DNA of 5,612 nucleotides from JACDQM01 sp044373315 (lineage in GTDB: Bacteria > Pseudomonadota > Gammaproteobacteria > Burkholderiales > Burkholderiaceae_C). The position numbers and the translations under genes were made by a program. The notes under the pieces were generated by a model that had not been told where the DNA came from, did not search any database, and saw only the letters and a list, made by a program, of their open reading frames with translations. Positions 1-5,181 of the stretch are shown here, piece by piece. The stretch lies in contig NZ_JBILQK010000150.1 of the NCBI RefSeq assembly GCF_044373315.1, positions 1 through 5,612 on the forward strand, written 5' to 3'. Each line of letters starts with the position of its first letter. Within the stretch, counting starts at the first letter, position 1.

Positions 1-1307
1 TTGGCGGCCGCGCCGCCCAGGCGCTCGTGGTAGATCCACAGCGGCCCGGCCTGCGGGCTGTGCGCCAGGTAGTAGTCGCGCTGCACATGGTCCTGCGCCT
101 GCGGCGTGGCGCTGCCGGGCTGGCCCCACCAGCCGCCTTCCAGGCGCTGCGGGCCGGCCAGCAGCTGCAGTGCGGCTTGGTGCAGCAGCGGGCGGTCGTG
201 GCGTGCGGCCAGGCGCAGCGGCGGGTCGAGCAGCCAGCCGGGCTGGGGATCGGGGAATGCCAGCGCCGCGGCGCCCGCGGCACGCAAGACCTGGCCCCAG
301 GGCAGCCAGCGCTGCATACGCTCGGGGCGGTGGTCGGCCTGCAGCTGCGCGCAGCGCACCTGCTCCGCGCCCAGGCGTGCCGACAGGCGCTCCAGCAGCT
401 GGGGCAGTGGCTCGCGGGCCTGCTCGGCGGCATCGGGCAGCAGCGTGAGGCTGCGCTCGGCCAGCGGCTGCACCTCGTCGGCCGTCAGGCTGAGCTCGGC
501 CACCGGCGCGGCCAGCGTCAGCTTGGCCAGATGCTCGCCCAGCAGGCGGCTGAGGTGGCGCAGCTCGCGTGTGGGCTCGGCCGTGCCCAGCTTCAGCTGC
601 CCGCCGGGGCCCACTTCGCGGGCGCGCATCGCGTCGTGCTGCCAAGCCAGTGTGAAGCGCAGCACGCCGGCATGGCGTGCCGCCAGCCAGGCGCCCAGCT
701 GAAGCAGCAGCGGCTCGGCCTGCTGCAGCAAGGCGGGCGCATGCTCGATGCGCCAGGCCAGCTCGCGCCGCGCGGCGAAGCGCTCGGGCAGGCTGACCCA
801 GGGCAGCGCCATCGGCGCCAGCGCATGCGCCTGGTCCACGGCCAGCAGCAGCGCATCGCCGAAGCGCCGCGCCGCCGGGCCGCGCGGCAGCGCGCGCACC
901 TGGCCCAGCGTGCGGCAGCCCAGGCGTTGCAGCATCGGTGCGTGGGCCTGCACCGCGCTGAGCGTGTGCAGTGGCAGGCCGTCCAGCAGCGGCGTCAGCG
1001 GCGTGCGCAGGCCATCGACGATGCCGGCACGCGCCAGCGCCAGCGCGGCCAGCGGCGTGGGGGCCCAGGCCAGCTGCGCCAGGCCCAACATGGCGCCCTC
1101 ATCGCGCAGGCGGCGATGCAGCGCGCGCAGGCCGCCGAACAGGCGCAGGCTGGCGGCCAGCTCCAGCAGCACGGCGTCTTCCAGCAGCGCCACGCGCGGC
1201 GTGAACTGCAGGCTCCACCAGGCCAGGATCTGCTGCGCCTGCACACAGGCGGCGGGCTCATGGGCGCCGGTGCTATGCAGCAGCGCGAGCCAATGCGGCC
1301 TGCTCAT
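1..1307 (-). CDS. imuB: ImuB, inactive Y-family DNA polymerase homologue (C-terminus cut by window edge)
   Basis: ImuB is a catalytically inactive Y-family polymerase relative. In the damage-induced mutasome it bridges ImuA, the beta clamp and the error-prone polymerase DnaE2 (family knowledge). The frame is open from ATG at 1307 to the left edge, giving 435 residues without a stop. Seen: FTPRV at residues 35-39, then LLLELAASLRLFGG (about 46-59), the family's version of the polymerase palm strand without the usual catalytic acidic pair. A helix-hairpin-helix-like stretch lies near 126-140 (LQRLGCRTLGQVRALP), a little-finger-like region at about 180-290, and the C-terminal ImuB signature GPQRLEGGWW (385-394), RDYY (410-413) and LWIYHE (423-428). 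Homologues usually end soon after this, so probably only a few residues are missing. The N-terminus is short compared with classical Y-family enzymes, as in other Burkholderiales ImuB proteins. A GGAG ribosome site (1315-1318) sits 7 nt before the ATG, inside the end of imuA. The 35-nt overlap with imuA suggests translational coupling. Confidence 0.93.
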   Translation of the reverse strand, partial: MSRPHWLALLHSTGAHEPAACVQAQQILAWWSLQFTPRVALLEDAVLLELAASLRLFGGLRALHRRLRDEGAMLGLAQLAWAPTPLAALALARAGIVDGLRTPLTPLLDGLPLHTLSAVQAHAPMLQRLGCRTLGQVRALPRGPAARRFGDALLLAVDQAHALAPMALPWVSLPERFAARRELAWRIEHAPALLQQAEPLLLQLGAWLAARHAGVLRFTLAWQHDAMRAREVGPGGQLKLGTAEPTRELRHLSRLLGEHLAKLTLAAPVAELSLTADEVQPLAERSLTLLPDAAEQAREPLPQLLERLSARLGAEQVRCAQLQADHRPERMQRWLPWGQVLRAAGAAALAFPDPQPGWLLDPPLRLAARHDRPLLHQAALQLLAGPQRLEGGWWGQPGSATPQAQDHVQRDYYLAHSPQAGPLWIYHERLGGAAA

Positions 1308-2184
1308 GCGGCAGCTCCGGTGCTGTCTCGGTCGGGCGTGGCCCGGTTGCGAGCGGGGGAATCGCCGGCTGCAGCAGGCGCGGTGCCAGGATGCGGCCCA
1401 GCCCGGCCGGCAGCGAGGGCAGGGTCAGCCAGCCCTCGTGCATGGGGCCGCGGCGCTTGATGAGGCGCACGCGCAGCGTCCAGTCGGGGCCTGGTTCCAG
1501 CAGCAGGCGCAGCGGCGCGGCCGAGGACTGCGGCTGCGCGATGGCCGCCGGCCGCAGCACGAACACCGGCGCGCGCGCGCCCAGCGCCGCGGCCTGCAGG
1601 CGGCGGATCTGCTCGGGCCGCGCCTCGGGCAGCCAGGCCAGCACGGCGGCGGCCGCATCGGCCTTGATGGCCTGTTCGGCCGCCCACAAGGCATGGGCGG
1701 CATTGCCGGGCGCGATCCACACCAGCTGCGCGGCGCTGATGCCGTGCCCGGCCAGGCCCGGCAGATGCGGCGGCAGCGGCGGGTTGATCAGCAGCAGCGG
1801 GCGCCGTGCCGACGGGCTTGCGGCAGGCCCGCTGCGGCCGCGCTTGCCGGGGCGGGCCTGCGGCGCGGCGGCCGGGCTGCCCACGAGCAGCCCGTGCAAG
1901 GCCGGGCCGAGCAGGCGCCATTCGCAGGCGCCGGGGCGGGCCAGCAGGATCTCGCTGAGCTGCTGCGTGGGCCAGCCGCCGCCGGGTAGTTCGGCGTCCA
2001 GCGCGGCGAAGCCGCTGCTGTGGCAGGGGCTTGTGCTGCGTGCCAGCTCGCTGCCGCGCCACAGCGCCCCCAGGCTGCCGGGCAGGGTCGGCAGGTCCGG
2101 ATTCCGGGCCTGCGGAGGTGACAGCGGTGGCGGGGCGGGCGTGGCGCTGGCGGACGCCGGCGCCTGCCGGACGGGGGCATGCAT
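1273..2184 (-). CDS. imuA: ImuA, RecA-like translesion synthesis accessory protein
   Basis: 303-residue ImuA (also called SulA-like/ImuA), a RecA-fold accessory protein of the ImuA-ImuB-DnaE2 mutasome, needed for SOS mutagenesis in bacteria that lack UmuDC (family knowledge). Seen: LWRGSELA (41-48), SSGFAALDAELPGGGWP (56-72, the strongest family signature), then SEILLARPGACEWRLLGPAL where RecA has its Walker A loop. No GxxxxGK[ST] is present, so ATP binding of the RecA type is doubtful. LLLINPPLPPH (130-140), AAQLVWIAP (151-159), ALWAAEQAIK (165-174), VLAWLP (181-186) and LRVRLIKRRGP (237-247) follow the usual order. Residues 103-128 form a Pro/Ala/Arg-rich insert, and the first 30 residues are Pro/Ala-rich. 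ATG at 2184 is the only plausible start, but it has no Shine-Dalgarno match upstream, so the start is less certain than the gene. It is first in the operon, with a LexA box 83 nt upstream. Confidence 0.93.
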   Translation of the reverse strand: MHAPVRQAPASASATPAPPPLSPPQARNPDLPTLPGSLGALWRGSELARSTSPCHSSGFAALDAELPGGGWPTQQLSEILLARPGACEWRLLGPALHGLLVGSPAAAPQARPGKRGRSGPAASPSARRPLLLINPPLPPHLPGLAGHGISAAQLVWIAPGNAAHALWAAEQAIKADAAAAVLAWLPEARPEQIRRLQAAALGARAPVFVLRPAAIAQPQSSAAPLRLLLEPGPDWTLRVRLIKRRGPMHEGWLTLPSLPAGLGRILAPRLLQPAIPPLATGPRPTETAPELPHEQAALARAAA

Positions 2185-2267
2185 GGAGGAGGGCGGTGTG
2201 TGCGATTGGGCTGGGGGAACTGCGGCGGCGGGCAGGGCTTCTGGGAAGCGCCTGAAAAATCAGAAGG

Positions 2268-2283
2268 CTGTATAAATATACAG
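2268..2283. promoter_or_regulatory. LexA (SOS) box upstream of imuA
   Basis: CTGTATAAATATACAG matches the LexA operator consensus CTGT-N8-ACAG exactly, with an AT-only spacer, and stands out in a GC-rich region. It covers the proposed -10 element of the imuA promoter, so bound LexA would block polymerase directly. imuA-imuB cassettes are known LexA targets, which supports the call. The position is 83 nt before the imuA start codon and 211 nt before the divergent GNAT start. Confidence 0.93.
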
Positions 2284-2302
2284 TCTTTTGCCGTGCTGGC
2301 AA
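2275..2302 (-). promoter_or_regulatory. Probable sigma70 promoter of imuA-imuB
   Basis: On the minus strand a -35 hexamer TTGCCA (2297-2302, 5 of 6 to consensus) and a -10 hexamer TATATT (2275-2280, 5 of 6) are separated by 16 nt. Transcription would start near 2268, leaving a leader of about 84 nt. The -10 lies inside the LexA box. A 6-bp inverted repeat CTTCTG/CAGAAG (2238-2243 and 2261-2266) falls in the leader; no role can be assigned to it. Assigned by eye. Confidence 0.7.
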
Positions 2303-2332
2303 GGGGGCAGAAAAGTGGCGAGCCCGTGGGAT

Positions 2333-2358
2333 CCACGCGACGCAGCGGCATCGCGCGG
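2333..2358 (-). repeat. Imperfect palindrome, stem-loop in minus-strand RNA
   Basis: A 26-nt imperfect palindrome lies between the divergent imuA and GNAT genes. Read as minus-strand RNA it can form an 11-bp stem (including two G-U pairs) closed by a CGCU tetraloop. On the plus strand the same positions become A-C mismatches, so the fold favours the minus strand. It lies upstream of the imuA promoter, so it is not part of the predicted imuA mRNA. It could be chance in GC-rich DNA, a mobile palindromic repeat, or part of an unrecognised small transcript. Confidence 0.35.
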
Positions 2359-2431
2359 GCCGCCGGCAAGCGGGCCTGGCGTGCGGTTTTTGGCGTTCAT
2401 GGCCTTGCGCCACTCAGGCAGGGGGGCTAAC

Positions 2432-2450
2432 CCGGCGCATGCAGCGCCGG
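2432..2450. repeat. 7-bp perfect inverted repeat upstream of the GNAT gene
   Basis: CCGGCGC (2432-2438) and GCGCCGG (2444-2450) form a perfect 7-bp stem around the loop ATGCA, 44 nt before the GNAT start codon. No T-run follows, so it does not look like an intrinsic terminator. It could be an operator or a leader hairpin. The rest of the 2284-2494 gap shows only a weak plus-strand promoter candidate (TTGCGC at 2405-2410, 17 nt, TAACCC at 2428-2433). Confidence 0.35.
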
Positions 2451-2494
2451 TGCATCGGTTACAAGCTGGAACGCTTTCAGCAGGCCCTCTCACC

Positions 2495-3088
2495 ATGCCC
2501 GTGCGCGACGCCCTTGCCACGCCTCAGCTGACCCCGAGGTTGTGGCTGCGTGCGCCGCGCGAGAGCGATCTGGACACCGTCTACGCGCTGCATGCCGATC
2601 CGGTGTGCAGCCGCTTCACGCCGGGCGGCCCGATGCGCAGCCGCAGTGCCGCGGCCGAGCTGCTGCAGGGCTGGCTGGCGCACTGGCAGACCCATGGTTT
2701 TGGCTGCTGGGCCATTGCGCTGCGCGAGCGGCCCGAGCTGGTGCTGGGCTTCGGCGGCCTGATGCGCCATAACAGCCTGGGCGATGCGCCGGGCCTGGAG
2801 CTGTATTTCCGTTTCAGCCCCGAGAGCTGGGGCCAGGGCTATGCCTCGGAGATGGTGCAAAGCGCGCTGGAGCTGGCCTTCGATGGGCTGCAGGCCGAGG
2901 CCGTGCAGGCGGTGGTGCAGCCGGCCAACACGCCTTCGCGCAAGACGCTGGAGCGCCTGGGCCTGCTGCTCAAGGGCTCGCAGGCCGATGTGCCGGGCCA
3001 GGCGCCCAGCCTGCTGTACGAGATCACGGCCGCGCTCTGGGCCAGCAGGCCGCGCACCCCGCCCGAGCCGACGCCGTTCGGCGCCTGA
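2495..3088 (+). CDS. GNAT family N-acetyltransferase (RimJ/RimL type)
   Basis: 197-residue acetyl-CoA-dependent N-acetyltransferase of the RimJ/RimL (Acetyltransf_3) branch of the GNAT superfamily; a cytoplasmic enzyme with unknown substrate. Seen: the N-terminal beta strand and helix TPRLWLRAPRESDLDTVYAL (13-32), typical of this branch; GFGGLM (85-90); LELYFRFSPESWGQGYASEM (101-120), which holds the acetyl-CoA pyrophosphate-binding motif A as WGQGYA; and NTPSRKTLERLGL (145-157), the usual C-terminal 'N-x-x-S-x-x-x-L-x-x-x-G' signature. The last 15 residues are Pro-rich and look disordered. The frame is open further upstream to 2288, but similarity-like sequence begins only at this ATG. The upstream part is low-complexity and would overlap the imuA promoter. 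The ribosome site is weak. It is divergent from imuA and is likely its own transcription unit, with a large stem-loop at its end. Confidence 0.88.
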   Translation: MPVRDALATPQLTPRLWLRAPRESDLDTVYALHADPVCSRFTPGGPMRSRSAAAELLQGWLAHWQTHGFGCWAIALRERPELVLGFGGLMRHNSLGDAPGLELYFRFSPESWGQGYASEMVQSALELAFDGLQAEAVQAVVQPANTPSRKTLERLGLLLKGSQADVPGQAPSLLYEITAALWASRPRTPPEPTPFGA

Positions 3089-3138
3089 GGCGCCTTCGCT
3101 GTGACTTGCCGCTGATGCCACAGCGAGGGCGCTGCCTC
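3087..3138. terminator. Large stem-loop between GNAT and oxidoreductase genes, probable bidirectional terminator
   Basis: Starting within the GNAT stop codon, GAGGC (3087-3091) plus a 12-nt arm (3092-3103) pairs with 3119-3130 and GCCTC (3134-3138). This gives a 12-bp stem with one G-U pair, a 3-nt bulge (3131-3133), 5 more pairs and a 15-nt loop. It lies between convergent genes, where a shared terminator is expected. No T-run follows on either side, so it may act with Rho or as a 3'-end protecting hairpin rather than as a classical intrinsic terminator. Confidence 0.6.
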
Positions 3139-3202
3139 ACGTCAGGAATCCAGGCGCATCCGGGCAACCCTGAGACGACCTTGTGGTGAAGGCGCTCTGG
3201 CC

Positions 3203-3775
3203 TCAAACCGCGGCAGCACCCAGCAGCCGCATCTGTTCCAGCCAGCGGGTGACTTGACTGGGTTGGGCCTGGCTGGCGGGGCCCAGGTGTGTGAAGCGGG
3301 CGGGTTTGAGTCCCACAAACTCCAGGACCTGCCGGCGGAGCTGCCAAATCAGCGCGTTCTTGTAGACCAGACGCAGGAACCAGCCCGGTGTGTCGGAGGT
3401 GAACACCACGCGTGCGCTGCGTCCCGTCAGCAGCGGTGCGGGAATGCCCAGGCGGCTGAGCTTGCGCGGGTCGTAGGCCCGGCCTGGCAGCAAAGCCCGA
3501 TCAAACAGGCCTTTGAGTTTGGCGGGCACACCCCCCCACCACATGGGCGTGGTCATGACGAAGTGATCGCTCCAGGCCAGGTCTTGCATCAGCTGGTCCA
3601 GCCTGGGCTCCAGCGGCTTTTTCTCGGCGTAGTCGTGGTCGAACTGGAGTTCGTGCAGATGCACAAGGCGAACCTCGTGGCCGGCCAGCCGCGCGGCCTC
3701 GGCATAGGTTTCCGCCAGGGCGCGCGAGAGCGATTGGGCGGCGGGATGACCGTCGAGTATGAGGATGCGTTTCAC
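3203..3775 (-). CDS. NAD(P)H-dependent flavodoxin-fold oxidoreductase
   Basis: 190-residue flavoprotein of the flavodoxin-2 family (KefF/MdaB/YwrO/NQO-like), expected to bind FMN or FAD and reduce quinone-like or related electrophilic substrates with NAD(P)H in the cytoplasm (family knowledge; substrate unknown). Seen: KRILILDGHPAAQSLSRALA (2-21), the first strand and flavin-phosphate loop; HEVRLVHLHEL (33-43); then TPMWWGGVPAKLKGLFDRAL (76-95) and LPGRAYD (96-102), the family's flavin-contacting signature. The C-terminal part has TSDTPGWFLRLVYKN (126-140) and LEFVGLKPAR (151-160). The start is GTG at 3775: AGGAG (3783-3787) lies 7 nt upstream, and the homologous region begins there with V-K-R-I-L-I-L. 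An in-frame ATG at 3868 would add a 31-residue Arg/Pro-rich extension without family character. It is divergent from the AraC-type gene and probably controlled by it. A seven-G run encodes part of the WWGG motif. Confidence 0.88.
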   Translation of the reverse strand: MKRILILDGHPAAQSLSRALAETYAEAARLAGHEVRLVHLHELQFDHDYAEKKPLEPRLDQLMQDLAWSDHFVMTTPMWWGGVPAKLKGLFDRALLPGRAYDPRKLSRLGIPAPLLTGRSARVVFTSDTPGWFLRLVYKNALIWQLRRQVLEFVGLKPARFTHLGPASQAQPSQVTRWLEQMRLLGAAAV

Positions 3776-3782
3776 AAGAGTG

Positions 3783-3787
3783 CTCCT
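3783..3787 (-). promoter_or_regulatory. Ribosome binding site deciding the GTG start of the oxidoreductase
   Basis: AGGAG on the minus strand, 7 nt before GTG at 3775. It favours the GTG over the in-frame ATG at 3868. It also implies a leader of roughly 95 nt or more between the AT-rich regulatory region and the start. That leader contains a GACGCC/GGCGTC inverted repeat (3820-3825 and 3841-3846) and a second run of seven Gs (3809-3815, plus strand). Confidence 0.75.
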
Positions 3788-3873
3788 GGTTGGCAGTCGG
3801 GGCGGTATGGGGGGGCATTGACGCCGGCGGGCCGCGCTCGGGCGTCGGGCCTTGTCATCCGGTTGCACCCAGT

Positions 3874-3900
3874 ATTCTTTGAAATATCAAAACAAAGAAT
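3874..3900. promoter_or_regulatory. Inverted repeat 1 in the oxidoreductase/araC-type divergent region, candidate operator
   Basis: ATTCTTTG (3874-3881) and CAAAGAAT (3893-3900) form a perfect 8-bp inverted repeat with an 11-nt spacer. A smaller repeat TTTGA-N4-TCAAA (3878-3891) is nested inside. It lies in a roughly 95-nt AT-rich island within otherwise GC-rich DNA. The position is on the oxidoreductase side, 99 nt or more before its GTG, where an operator or activator site for that gene would be expected. Confidence 0.5.
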
Positions 3901-3919
3901 GATTAATTGACCTTTGTTT
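3890..3919. promoter_or_regulatory. Inverted repeat 2 overlapping repeat 1, candidate operator
   Basis: AAACAAAG (3890-3897) and CTTTGTTT (3912-3919) form a perfect 8-bp inverted repeat with a 14-nt spacer. It shares its left arm with the right arm of the neighbouring repeat. The core pentamer therefore occurs three times in alternating orientation: CTTTG 3877-3881, CAAAG 3893-3897, CTTTG 3912-3916. A possible -35 for the AraC-type gene, TTGACC (3907-3912), lies here, with only a weak -10 (TACAGA, 3931-3936) 18 nt downstream. Confidence 0.45.
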
Positions 3920-3921
3920 AT

Positions 3922-3953
3922 TGCAATTCGTACAGAAATTTGGCTGAATTGCA
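3922..3953. promoter_or_regulatory. Inverted repeat 3 just upstream of the AraC-type gene, candidate autoregulatory operator
   Basis: TGCAATTC (3922-3929) and GAATTGCA (3946-3953) form a perfect 8-bp inverted repeat with a 16-nt spacer; half-site centres are 24 bp apart. It ends 27 nt before the AraC-type start codon, so a bound protein would cover the likely transcription start. It is unrelated in sequence to the CTTTG/CAAAG repeats, so two different regulators or two binding modes are possible. Confidence 0.5.
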
Positions 3954-3980
3954 TTGTTTGCATGCCATCAGGATCTGCCA

Positions 3981-4985
3981 ATGCCAGCTTCGCACTGTGT
4001 CCCTCCTGCCCACCCGTCGCCGGACCCGCTGACCCAGGCCCTGCAGTGCTTTCGCCTGCAGGGCACGCTGTACTGCCAGTCCGAACTGAGTGCGCCCTGG
4101 GGCATTGAGGTGCCACGGATGGACGGGGTCATGGTGTTCTTGGTGGTGACCCAGGGCCATTGCTGGCTGGAGGTGGAAGGACATCCGCCGCAGGCGCTGC
4201 AGCAGGGCAGCCTGACGCTGATTCCGCATGGCTCGCCGCACCGGTTTCTCAGCGCCTTGGGCACAAGCACCGTGCCTCTGGACGCACTGCCGATCCAGCA
4301 GGTCACAGAACTGTTCGAGACGGTGCGCTACGGTGGCGGTGGTGCCGTCGTGAAGGCGATGTATGGCGTGGTGCGGTTTGACCATCTGCTGGCCAAGCGT
4401 CTGGTCAGCCAACTGCCAGCCGTGCTGCAAATGGACGCCGCCGAAACCGAGCAGGACTTGTGGCTGCACAGCACGCTGCGTTACATCGCGCAGGAAGCCG
4501 CCGTGCCCAAGCCCGGCAGCGAGACGGTGGTGACCCGTCTGGCCGACATCCTGGTGGTGCAGGCCATCCGCGCTTGGCTGGCCAGCGCACCGCTGCGCGA
4601 GAAGGGCTGGCTGGCCGCATTGAGCGATGAGCGCGTGGGACGGGCGATGGCCTTGATGCACCAGTCGCCTCAAACCCTTTGGACGGTGGACCGTCTGGCC
4701 AAGGCGGTGGGCATGTCGCGCTCGGCCTTCTCCACCCGTTTTTCTGCGCTGACAGGCCAGGGCCCGCTGGCTTACCTGACCGAGTGGCGCATGCAACTGG
4801 CCCGCGCCTGGCTGAGCACTTCGGGCCAGCCGATCGCGCACATGTCTGGCGAGCTCGGCTACCAGTCCGAGGCGGCCTTCAGCCGGGCGTTCAAACAGCA
4901 CTACGGCATGGCGCCCGGCAGTTTCCGGCGCCACGAGGCGCAGCAGCCCGGCCAAGCTGCCCGGGCCTGCGTGCCCGTGGCGTAG
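3981..4985 (+). CDS. AraC-family transcriptional regulator (cupin N-terminal domain)
   Basis: 334-residue DNA-binding regulator with an N-terminal cupin-type sensor domain and a C-terminal AraC/XylS double helix-turn-helix. Seen: the cupin region at about 18-135, including FLVVTQGHCWLEVEG (53-67) and LTLIPHGSPHRF (78-89); a linker helix with the subgroup signature ETVVTRLADILVVQAIRAWL (181-200); first helix-turn-helix WTVDRLAKAVGMSRSAFSTRF (234-254); LTGQGPLAYLTEWRMQLA (257-274); second helix-turn-helix PIAHMSGELGYQSEAAFSRAFK (284-305); and the closing GMAPGSFRR (309-317). The start is ATG at 3981, with AGGA (3970-3973) 7 nt upstream. An in-frame TTG at 3954 adds nine residues and overlaps a palindrome, so it is less likely. 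It is divergent from the flavodoxin-fold oxidoreductase, and regulators of this subgroup often control the adjacent enzyme gene. The inducer cannot be read from the sequence. Confidence 0.92.
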   Translation: MPASHCVPPAHPSPDPLTQALQCFRLQGTLYCQSELSAPWGIEVPRMDGVMVFLVVTQGHCWLEVEGHPPQALQQGSLTLIPHGSPHRFLSALGTSTVPLDALPIQQVTELFETVRYGGGGAVVKAMYGVVRFDHLLAKRLVSQLPAVLQMDAAETEQDLWLHSTLRYIAQEAAVPKPGSETVVTRLADILVVQAIRAWLASAPLREKGWLAALSDERVGRAMALMHQSPQTLWTVDRLAKAVGMSRSAFSTRFSALTGQGPLAYLTEWRMQLARAWLSTSGQPIAHMSGELGYQSEAAFSRAFKQHYGMAPGSFRRHEAQQPGQAARACVPVA

Positions 4986-5181
4986 GCCATCTCGACAAGC
5001 GACCCGTGCATGGGTCAATGATGTGAATCGTTGGCTACTGACGCGAAGGCGCATCGGTGAACGGCGCCGAATACATGGGCTCTGCGTGGTGCACCGTTGC
5101 TGAGCCTGGCGCATTCTTGGGCCTGGTGCATCAGCTGCCAGCCGCCAGCCGGCCATTGAATAACAGCTTATGGGTGCGTCT
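4986..5181. other. Convergent intergenic gap with weak hairpin and short repeats
   Basis: 196 nt between the convergent AraC-type and Crp/Fnr-type genes, with no convincing coding frame. It holds a short hairpin GACCCG-TGCA-TGGGTC (5001-5016; 6 bp including one G-U) just after the AraC-type stop, without a T-run, so at best it is a weak terminator. It also has an imperfect direct repeat GCCTGGYGCAT at 5104-5114 and 5121-5131 (start-to-start 17 nt), and a tandem 7-mer GCCAGCC twice at 5137-5150. Nothing else stands out. Confidence 0.5.

Noticed and set aside
27..1460. 477-codon plus-strand open frame opposite imuB
   Set aside because: It is the exact codon-aligned antisense of ImuB, with a Gln/Ala/Arg-rich composition typical of GC-rich shadow frames and no domain. 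The minus-strand frame has clear ImuB signatures.
748..2275. Long plus-strand frames at 748-1989 and 1391-2275
   Set aside because: Both lie opposite imuB/imuA, have low-complexity Ala/Arg/Ser-rich translations and lack ribosome sites; the imuA frame carries the family motifs.
2288..2494. N-terminal extension of the GNAT gene to an upstream start
   Set aside because: The added 69 residues have no GNAT character and would overlap the imuA promoter; the conserved fold starts just after ATG 2495.
3776..3868. ATG at 3868 as start of the oxidoreductase
   Set aside because: It would add 31 Arg/Pro-rich residues before the first beta strand; GTG 3775 has an AGGAG site at ideal spacing.
3254..3910. 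218-codon plus-strand frame opposite the oxidoreductase
   Set aside because: It is a shadow of the flavodoxin-fold gene, which has both the family motifs and a good ribosome site.
5104..5150. Short direct and tandem repeats as a CRISPR-like or attachment site
   Set aside because: There are only two copies of 11 and 7 bp, without spacers of regular length, integrase gene or tRNA nearby; most likely chance in GC-rich DNA.
3918..5156. 412-codon minus-strand frame opposite the AraC-type gene
   Set aside because: It is antisense to a complete, well-supported AraC-family protein, with a His/Gln/Arg-rich translation and no recognisable domain.
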